This document shows positions 1 through 3,679 of a stretch of DNA of 6,603 nt, piece after piece. The notes below the pieces were generated by a model. It saw only the letters and a list, made by a program, of their open reading frames with translations, was not told the DNA's origin and did not search any database. Origin of the DNA: Bacillota bacterium (GTDB taxonomy: Bacteria; Bacillota; Desulfitobacteriia; Desulfitobacteriales; Desulfitobacteriaceae); assembly GCA_023390635.1 (NCBI GenBank), contig JAEWCM010000166.1:1-6603 (forward strand). The letters run 5' to 3'. The position numbers and the translations under genes are program-made. The number at the start of each line of letters is the position of its first letter. The stretch's first letter is position 1.

Positions 1-311
1 TTTTCAAGGTGAGTGAAATTGTTATAGCGCGTAGAGCGTTAGATTTAGATTTAATTAAGAAGGAAGTATTCTTTGACTTTTATCAAAGCTATTTTAAGGC
101 TGAAAGAGCAAAAAAAGATAATGAAGACACTAGTGGAGGAAATTTCTATGGTACTCAAACTTTTAAAATAGGCCGTTTCTTTGCGAAAACAGCAATAAGA
201 GCGACATTAGAGGGGAATTTACTTTACAGTGAAGCTTATCGGCTGACAGGACTAAGAGGTAAAACCTTTACAACCTTTGCGGATAAACTTGGCTTTGGGG
301 GCGAAGCATGA
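1..311 (+). CDS. ImmA/IrrE-type HTH antitoxin, C-terminal part (cut by window start)
   Basis: This is the C-terminal end of a gene that begins left of the window. A GTG at 9 could be taken as a start, but the frame is open to the edge (FKVSEIVIARRALDL), and this stretch is normally internal in the family: proteins with an XRE helix-turn-helix, an ImmA/IrrE metallopeptidase-like domain and a C-terminal tail reading ARRALDLGLI, GGNFY.TQ, LG..FA, AYRLTGL.GKTF. All these blocks are visible here (ARRALDLDLI, GGNFYGTQ, AYRLTGLRGKTF). The HTH and the zinc-binding HExxH region would lie outside the window and cannot be checked. It overlaps the downstream DUF4411 gene by four bases (ATGA at 308-311), so the two are probably translationally coupled. 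Such pairs are regarded as toxin-antitoxin modules, with this protein as antitoxin and autoregulator. The family assignment is from memory of its tail motifs and fairly secure; the antitoxin role is inferred from the partner. Confidence 0.8.
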   Translation, partial: FKVSEIVIARRALDLDLIKKEVFFDFYQSYFKAERAKKDNEDTSGGNFYGTQTFKIGRFFAKTAIRATLEGNLLYSEAYRLTGLRGKTFTTFADKLGFGGEA

Positions 312-802
312 GTAAATTTGTTTTAGACGCAAACATCTTTATTGAAGCATATCATAGATATTATTCATTTGATATTGTCCCCTCTTTCTGGGTCCTATTA
401 AAGAAAAAAATCTCAAGTGGAGATTTAATTAGCATTGACCGGGTATATGAAGAAATTAATAAATTCAATAAGGATGATGAGCTTAAAAATTGGGTTTGTA
501 CAGAAGCTTGTGATTGTTTTATTCCCAGCAATGATAATGCCGTAATAGAGGAATATAGAAAAATTATGAAATGGGCAATGAGCCAAAATCAATTTATACA
601 GGCAGCTAAAAACGAATTTGCAAATGTGGCTGATGCATGGTTGATAGCATTTGCAAAAGTTTATAAATATACTTTGGTTACCCATGAAGAGCTTAAACCT
701 GGAGTACGCAGAAAAATTCCAATTCCTAATGTTTGCAAGGTGTTTAATGTCCCATATATAAATACATTTGAAATGATGAGACAATTGGAATTCAAAATCT
801 AG
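308..802 (+). CDS. DUF4411 family PIN-like toxin (putative ribonuclease)
   Basis: A 164-residue protein with the layout of a PIN-like nuclease of the DUF4411 family. It opens with FVLDANIFIEA, placing the first acidic residue at D7 with N9 nearby. A second acidic site is at E48/E49 in DRVYEEI. A third is at D109 in NVADAWLIA, where the family more often has DPWLIA. The strand and acidic motif TLVTHEE follows at 122-128. Length and spacing fit a complete single-domain protein with all expected acidic residues present, so it looks intact. PIN toxins cleave RNA with metal ions held by these carboxylates; whether this member cuts tRNA, mRNA or anything else is unknown. Its ATG overlaps the stop of the ImmA/IrrE-type gene, the usual antitoxin-first order. 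No clear terminator follows the stop codon. Confidence 0.85.
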   Translation: MSKFVLDANIFIEAYHRYYSFDIVPSFWVLLKKKISSGDLISIDRVYEEINKFNKDDELKNWVCTEACDCFIPSNDNAVIEEYRKIMKWAMSQNQFIQAAKNEFANVADAWLIAFAKVYKYTLVTHEELKPGVRRKIPIPNVCKVFNVPYINTFEMMRQLEFKI

Positions 803-852
803 CTATTTATGAATTGGAATCGCAAAATACGACATTTTTTTCGTTTTCTTTA

Positions 853-861
853 TGAGATAAT
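853..861 (+). promoter_or_regulatory. Extended -10 promoter
   Basis: The sequence TGAGATAAT reads as a TGn extension plus GATAAT, five of six matches to TATAAT. No convincing -35 lies 17 bases upstream, which is tolerated in extended -10 promoters. Transcription would start near 867-869, almost exactly where the hairpin covering the next ribosome binding site begins. Confidence 0.5.
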
Positions 862-866
862 ATACG

Positions 867-902
867 AGCCCCTCCTTGTAAAAGGGCAGAAAGGGTGGGG
901 CT
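867..902 (+). promoter_or_regulatory. Hairpin covering the ribosome binding site of the micro-ORF
   Basis: AGCCCC (867-872) pairs with GGGGCT (897-902). After one T-T mismatch, CCTT (874-877) pairs with AGGG (892-895), including one G-U pair, and the loop is 878-891. The 3' arm contains the purine-rich binding site GGGTGGGG just before the GTG at 904. The arm is therefore expected to hide the site until the hairpin opens. A 5'-end structure of this kind is typical of type I toxin mRNAs; its role here is inferred. Confidence 0.55.
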
Positions 903-903
903 T

Positions 904-987
904 GTGAATAAGAATGCTTTTGACAAAGAGCTGTTGAGTCTTCTAGTGACGATATTGACATTGCTTGTTACATTGTTTAATAAGTAA
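904..987 (+). CDS. 27-residue hydrophobic micro-protein, possible type I / holin-like toxin
   Basis: A GTG-started ORF of 27 codons. It begins with a short polar stretch (NKNAFDKE) followed by a single hydrophobic helix of about 17 residues (LLSLLVTILTLLVTL) and a C-terminal FNK. This is the shape of the small membrane toxins of type I systems and of the short putative holin-like toxins of Firmicutes, though I recognise no exact family. It has a purine-rich binding site 4-12 bases upstream, hidden in a hairpin, and an extended -10 promoter. The RNA downstream is highly self-complementary and ends in a terminator at 1266-1297. No convincing antisense promoter was found: a perfect -10 (TATAAT, 992-987 on the - strand) exists but has no good -35. 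The ORF could also be a leader peptide or chance. Confidence 0.4.
   Translation: MNKNAFDKELLSLLVTILTLLVTLFNK
955..981 (+). promoter_or_regulatory. Possible internal promoter for the structured RNA
   Basis: A perfect TTGACA at 955-960 is followed after 15 bases by TTTAAT (976-981), a five-of-six -10. The spacing is two bases short of ideal and the site lies inside the micro-ORF, so activity is uncertain. If used, transcription would begin near 988, just before the first stem of the structured region. Confidence 0.25.
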
Positions 988-1297
988 TTATACGAGGTAG
1001 GAGTGTGGCAGCTTTGGTGTAAAAGTAGGGGCTAAGGGAGTGACTAACCTTGGCTTGGGAAAGAAAATGTTAGTCCTTGAGCAGGAGCAAAATTTAACTA
1101 AAGCTGCTTCCTATACCTCACTATTTATGTTAAACTAATGTTACTAGAAGATAATTCAACTTGTCACAAGATTGCCCAGAACTTTCTACGGGTGAATGAT
1201 TTAATTTAGATTTCACCCCCCATTTGGGCGACAGCTTGCTTGGAGGCAAACAAATAGCCCGGTAGAAAAACCAAGGCTTAGTCACCCTTGGTTTTTT
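988..1297 (+). ncRNA. Candidate structured RNA of unknown class
   Basis: About 300 bases without a convincing ORF but with many helices. A closing stem joins 994-1002 and 1008-1015 to 1109-1119 and 1100-1107: GAGGTA with TACCTC, GGA with TCC, and GCAGCTTT with AAAGCTGC. Inside it GACTAAC (1042-1048) pairs with GTTAGTC (1069-1075). Downstream are CTTG-TCA-CAAG (1160-1170), GGGTGAA with TTCACCC (1190-1196, 1212-1218), GGGC with GCCC (1226-1229, 1257-1260) around TTGCT with GGCAA, and the terminator at 1266-1297. An alternative pairing joins 1034-1053 to 1271-1289 and would disrupt both the inner stem and the terminator. I do not recognise tmRNA, 6S, SRP, RNase P, T-box or other known families. 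It may be an independent RNA, the 3' part of the micro-ORF transcript, or a regulatory leader for the gene at 1394. Confidence 0.4.
1266..1297 (+). terminator. Intrinsic terminator
   Basis: CCAAGG (1271-1276) pairs with CCTTGG (1286-1291), flanked by AAAAA and TTTTTT that extend the stem and supply the U-tract. The A-run on the left means it could also stop - strand transcripts arriving from the right. Confidence 0.8.
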
Positions 1298-1321
1298 CAT
1301 GTAAACTTTGATAAAGAAAGC

Positions 1322-1327
1322 TATAAT
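1322..1327 (+). promoter_or_regulatory. -10 element upstream of the 82-residue protein gene
   Basis: A perfect TATAAT lies 25 bases after the terminator, which makes a new transcription unit sensible. No good -35 is found at 16-18 bases. Predicted start near 1334 falls within the binding site of the 11-residue ORF, leaving about 60 bases of leader before the gene at 1394. Confidence 0.4.
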
Positions 1328-1341
1328 GAAAGGGGGGAGAT

Positions 1342-1377
1342 ATGAGAAAATTTAATATTCGGGTCAATTATATGTAA
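1342..1377 (+). CDS. Possible 11-residue leader peptide
   Basis: A minimal ORF (MRKFNIRVNYM) preceded by a strong purine-rich site, AGGGGGGAG at 1331-1339, and ending three bases before the GGAGG of the next gene. It might couple translation to the downstream gene. It has no run of a regulatory amino acid, so an attenuation role is not supported, and it may be chance. Confidence 0.25.
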   Translation: MRKFNIRVNYM

Positions 1378-1393
1378 ATGGAGGAACCTTCCT

Positions 1394-1642
1394 ATGAAGG
1401 ATAAACACATAGAGGCATTTCTTAAAGACTTGGATAGCCTAACAGCTAAACATGGCATTCTTATTGGGGGCTGTGGGTGTTGCGGTAGCCCTTTCCTGCT
1501 AAATGTCAATGGAAAAGTGATTGAATATAGACTGATTGCGGAAGAATTATTGTACGATATCAATGAGCTAAGGTATACTGTAAAAGATGCCCCTGAGAGC
1601 GGAAATTTTGAGTACGATGGCGAGTTCTACGTTTATTCATAA
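1394..1642 (+). CDS. Small cysteine-cluster hypothetical protein
   Basis: An 82-residue protein starting at ATG 1394 with GGAGGA at 1380-1385, eight bases upstream. Residues 1-20 are charged and helical. They are followed by HGILIGGCGCCGSPFL (20-35), with cysteines at 27, 29 and 30, and then by an acidic C-terminal half rich in Tyr, Glu and Asp. I recall similar short proteins with GGCGCCGSP in phages and integrated elements of Firmicutes, but know no function. The cysteine cluster could bind a metal, though three cysteines alone do not make a classical zinc site. A four-pair hairpin, AGGA with TCCT around ACCT (1382-1393), overlaps the binding site and touches the start codon, so translation may be modulated. 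The gene follows its own -10 element. The opposite-strand ORF here is only a shadow. Confidence 0.75.
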   Translation: MKDKHIEAFLKDLDSLTAKHGILIGGCGCCGSPFLLNVNGKVIEYRLIAEELLYDINELRYTVKDAPESGNFEYDGEFYVYS

Positions 1643-1643
1643 A

Positions 1644-1748
1644 CTAAAGGAACTTGGATTTAACGGGACAAATCGCAAGAATGATGAAATGGAATCCGGT
1701 TAAAAGCTACCTCCCGAAGAGATACAAAAGGTCCTGACCAACGGCTAA
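1644..1748 (+). pseudogene. Frameshifted helix-turn-helix-like gene remnant
   Basis: No single frame is open, but pieces of two frames read like one short protein. One frame gives KLKELGFNGT (to about 1670) and later KLPPEEIQKVLTNG (1704-1745, stop 1746-1748). The frame between them gives GQIARMMKWNPV (about 1666-1701). LKELGFNGT plus QIARMMKWNPV has the rhythm of a DNA-binding helix-turn-helix. Two compensating indels would be needed, so this is suggestive only. No start codon or binding site is seen. It lies directly between the cysteine-cluster gene and the VbhA-like remnant. Confidence 0.3.
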
Positions 1749-1755
1749 GGCCAGC

Positions 1756-1875
1756 ATGGCGATCGAAGGCTTTGAGGTTACAGAAAAAGAAGAAGAACTT
1801 GTCAGGCAATATCTTGAAGGAGCTTTGTCGAAAGAGGAAGGCTTAGAACGGATTCAAGAAGAGGGGCAACAATGA
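1756..1875 (+). CDS. VbhA-like Fic antitoxin, N-terminally truncated remnant
   Basis: From ATG 1756 the product is 39 residues: MAIEGFEVTEKEEELV, then RQYLEGALSKEEGLERI and a short polar tail. This matches the VbhA-type antitoxin pattern, an inhibitory S/TxxxEG/N helix followed by an EELVRxYLxGxISxEE-like helical pair. In class I Fic inhibition the Ser and Glu of that helix block the Fic active site. Here the Glu and Gly (E4, G5) are kept, but the matching Ser is encoded by AGC at 1753-1755, one codon before the ATG. The frame continues upstream (PTAKAS) only to a TGA at 1735-1737 and has no start codon. The true N-terminus therefore seems lost, or a mutation removed it. Only a weak AAGG precedes the ATG, and no Fic toxin gene follows. 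It is best seen as a decayed antitoxin. Confidence 0.5.
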   Translation: MAIEGFEVTEKEEELVRQYLEGALSKEEGLERIQEEGQQ

Positions 1876-1883
1876 AATAGCTC

Positions 1884-1912
1884 TGCCGGATGGTGGGGCA
1901 TTTTTATTTTTT
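1884..1912 (+). terminator. Weak intrinsic terminator after the VbhA-like ORF
   Basis: TGCC (1884-1887) pairs with GGCA (1897-1900), followed by TTTTTATTTTTT. The stem is only four pairs, but the T-tract is strong and the position, a few bases after the stop codon, is right. Confidence 0.4.
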
Positions 1913-2000
1913 AAGGTCAGCCTTATAATGCAGGGTTTTAAAAAGTGTAAGGTCGCCTCCACCATGTAAACCCACCAGTATATTAGACAATAAATGAGGA
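1913..2000 (+). other. Short intergenic stretch, nothing recognised
   Basis: No ORF with a start and binding site, no repeat and no RNA motif was recognised between the weak terminator and the strong one at 2001. On the - strand a short open stretch reads LVGLHGGGDLTLFKT, which I could not attach to any family. Confidence 0.4.
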
Positions 2001-2041
2001 AAGCCTTGAGGTACATAGTTTGTATGCCTCAAGGCTTTTTT
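2001..2041 (+). terminator. Strong intrinsic terminator
   Basis: AAGCCTTGAGG (2001-2011) pairs without mismatch with CCTCAAGGCTT (2027-2037), 11 pairs followed by a run of T. It closes the + strand genes and faces the leftward operon ending at 2107, so it separates two converging units. Confidence 0.85.
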
Positions 2042-2106
2042 GTAGAGTTTTTATAGAATTCAAAGAACATCTCTCTATTTGTCTATATTGGATAGTAAAA
2101 AGATAT

Positions 2107-2523
2107 TTATCGAACATTCATAGTTAGAACTCCATTACTATCGACTGACACTATAGTAATATAAAATTTAAATTTATTATTTTTCTCAATATATCCAGAT
2201 AAATATTCTTCATGTTTCTTTCCTAATTTGTCGGTATATACTATTTTAATCGAACCTTCAGTAAAATCTTTTGGTAGTGTTAATTCTGCTTCATATTTCT
2301 GCTTCGGTAGTATTTCGGAAATTATTGTATCATTAAAAGAATTTGCATATTCAATTTTTAATCCCGATATTTTTATATCACTATTATTTTGAATAGTAAT
2401 ATTATTATTTAAAATATTACTATTATTATTGCCATTATTATTGAATAATGAATTGATAGCTAATCCAATAAAAAATAAGATGACTGCCAAAGCTAGAAAA
2501 ATATAGAGCTTCTTTTTCAACAT
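2107..2523 (-). CDS. Small membrane-anchored extracytoplasmic hypothetical protein
   Basis: A 138-residue protein. Residues 1-5 are positively charged (MLKKK) and are followed by one hydrophobic segment (about 6-26, YIFLALAVILFFIGLAI). There is no Ala-x-Ala cleavage site or lipobox Cys, so it is probably a signal anchor with the rest outside the cell. An asparagine-rich linker (about 28-48, with runs such as NNNGNNNSN) leads to a beta-strand-rich domain of about 90 residues (SGLKIEYANSF, KYEAELTLP, GSIKIVYTDKLGKKHEEYLSGYIE). That domain resembles small Ig-like extracellular folds, but I do not recognise a family. GAGGT lies eight bases before the ATG. It follows the secreted DUF6973 gene in the same direction with a 92-base gap, so the two may share a transcript and act together at the cell surface. 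The gene is very AT-rich. Confidence 0.75.
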   Translation of the reverse strand: MLKKKLYIFLALAVILFFIGLAINSLFNNNGNNNSNILNNNITIQNNSDIKISGLKIEYANSFNDTIISEILPKQKYEAELTLPKDFTEGSIKIVYTDKLGKKHEEYLSGYIEKNNKFKFYITIVSVDSNGVLTMNVR

Positions 2524-2560
2524 ATTTACATACCTCGATAATTTATTAAAAGTTAATTGA

Positions 2561-2597
2561 ATCTGAAGATCAGGTAATTTTAACCTGATCTTCAGAT
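2561..2597 (-). terminator. Perfect 15-bp inverted repeat between the two exported-protein genes
   Basis: ATCTGAAGATCAGGT (2561-2575) and ACCTGATCTTCAGAT (2583-2597) are exact complements around a seven-base loop. On the - strand it lies 18 bases after the DUF6973 stop and is followed by TCAATTAACTTTT rather than an immediate T-run. It may act as an imperfect terminator, or as a stem that stabilises the upstream message and lowers expression of the next gene. Confidence 0.5.
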
Positions 2598-2615
2598 GTT
2601 ATTAAAAATTAATAA

Positions 2616-3359
2616 CTAATTTCTTCCACTCGAATCTGTTACAACAATTTTACCATTAACAATTCTCTCTAGCCAGCCATTGCTGACATATATGATGCAC
2701 TGGGTAAATGAATCAGATCTACTATAATATCTTCCAATATTTCTACCAACATTATTATTGAATAAATCCATTGATTTGTCTATTCCTTCTGGCGAAGTTG
2801 ATTCATGTGCAGTTGCAAATCCCTCTGCTAACAAGGGACCTACATCATGATACATTAACGCATTCCAATATGAATGACGAAATGCATCTCCATTTCCTTG
2901 ATACAATGTACTTGCTTGATAGAGGTATTGAGCTTGAGATAAAGCAGCTTGGGCATCATTGTAAACATTTACGGCATCAAAAGGATACATGGCGACCAGT
3001 ATTAACTCAGTTTCATTTAAATTTGATCCCCAAATTGTATAACTCGGAGTAATAGTACCAGCGGCTGCCTTCTCTTTTTCAATAATTTTTGATACTATTA
3101 ATTTCTTTGCACTTTCATTGGTAGCTTTATCTCCAATTTTATCTAATTCAACTTTTATTGCTGCAAAATCTTCATATGTCAATATATTGCCCCTACTAGT
3201 TATAATTTTATCATAGTCTGAGCTTGTTTCAATTTTACTACTATTCACTGAAGGAACAATGCTATTCTCTGCGGCAAATACAGAAACGTTTGAAGTTAAC
3301 AATAAGCCGATTGATAAGATGGTTGCTGCAACAGCTTTGGACTTTACTACAAATTTCAT
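2616..3359 (-). CDS. Secreted DUF6973-domain protein
   Basis: The start at 3359 is chosen because AGGAGG lies nine bases upstream and the product then opens with a classical signal peptide: MKFVVKSK, a hydrophobic core (about 9-22) and SVFAA-E, with cleavage near residue 30. An in-frame ATG at 3404 would add 15 Arg/Asn-rich residues and lacks a comparable site. The mature protein has a charged helical region (about 45-100) and then a C-terminal domain with GDAFRHSYWNA (157-167), HDVG (171-174), ATAHE (182-186) and MDLFNNNVGRNIG (197-209). This DAFRHxxWN / AHE / DxxNNxxG set is the signature of DUF6973, found in secreted proteins of Firmicutes and in some toxin-like proteins. The conserved His, Asp and Glu suggest a metal-dependent hydrolase, but no activity is established to my knowledge. 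The domain appears complete. Total length is 247 residues. It has its own promoter and is followed by a membrane-anchored small protein. Confidence 0.8.
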   Translation of the reverse strand: MKFVVKSKAVAATILSIGLLLTSNVSVFAAENSIVPSVNSSKIETSSDYDKIITSRGNILTYEDFAAIKVELDKIGDKATNESAKKLIVSKIIEKEKAAAGTITPSYTIWGSNLNETELILVAMYPFDAVNVYNDAQAALSQAQYLYQASTLYQGNGDAFRHSYWNALMYHDVGPLLAEGFATAHESTSPEGIDKSMDLFNNNVGRNIGRYYSRSDSFTQCIIYVSNGWLERIVNGKIVVTDSSGRN

Positions 3360-3491
3360 ATGGTTATTCCTCCTATTTCTTCGTCTTGAATTTTGAAATT
3401 TCAATACCTACTAACATTATTTATCAAATAAAATCTAATGCCTCCCCTCGTGGTAGATTGTACTAGCACGTTAAATTAATTCTGTTTTTGT

Positions 3492-3520
3492 ATTTTATTC
3501 CCTTATAAATATTCTGTAAA
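3492..3520 (-). promoter_or_regulatory. SigA-type promoter of the DUF6973 gene
   Basis: On the - strand TTTACA (3520-3515) and TAAAAT (3497-3492) are separated by exactly 17 bases, each matching its consensus at five of six positions. Transcription would start near 3485, giving an untranslated leader of about 125 bases. The leader contains AATCT...AGATT complementarity around 3438-3465 and a GTGCTAGTACA near-palindrome at about 3461-3471, a possible operator. No known riboswitch was recognised in it. Confidence 0.65.
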
Positions 3521-3550
3521 ATTATCGCAAATTATATAAAATTATGATAA

Positions 3551-3679
3551 GATATACTAATTTTAGACATTAATGAAGCTGCTCTTTATCATAAAGACTT
3601 AAGTCAATTGAATAATGGCCTTAATGAAAAGGATAAGTTGAGCGCGCTAATCGCAACTAGTCAGACCACTTTCCTATAA
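3551..3679 (+). pseudogene. ORF fragment without start codon at the element boundary
   Basis: Between in-frame stops at 3545-3550 and 3677-3679 the + strand encodes a plausible polar helical sequence, including DINEAALYHKDLSQ and LNEKDKLSALIATSQ. It has no usable start codon or binding site and runs 19 bases into the 3' end of the recombinase gene. It may be a piece of a host gene broken by the inserted element, with the residues after about ATSQ supplied by the element. I do not recognise the family, and a chance ORF is possible. Confidence 0.25.

Noticed and set aside
425..784. 119-codon ORF on the - strand
   Set aside because: It lies wholly inside the DUF4411 toxin gene, and its Cys/Ile/Phe-rich translation has no family features; it is a shadow frame.
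987..992. Antisense promoter for a type I antitoxin RNA opposite the micro-ORF
   Set aside because: A perfect TATAAT is present on the - strand, but no acceptable -35 lies at 15-19 bases, and no terminator for a leftward RNA was found near 830-870.
803..1393. CRISPR array, tRNA or known riboswitch in the long gap
   Set aside because: No regularly spaced direct repeats, no cloverleaf with a T-loop, and no T-box, c-di-GMP or other riboswitch consensus were seen.
1913..2000. Short - strand open stretch reading LVGLHGGGDLTLFKT
   Set aside because: It looked protein-like, but it has no start with a binding site and no family I could name.
3357..3404. Upstream ATG at 3404 for the DUF6973 protein
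   Set aside because: It would place 15 Arg/Asn-rich residues before the signal peptide and would run through the AGGAGG site that fits the ATG at 3359.
3421..3480. c-di-GMP or similar riboswitch in the DUF6973 leader
   Set aside because: The GGGGAGGC segment is superficially similar, but the conserved core elements of the class are absent.
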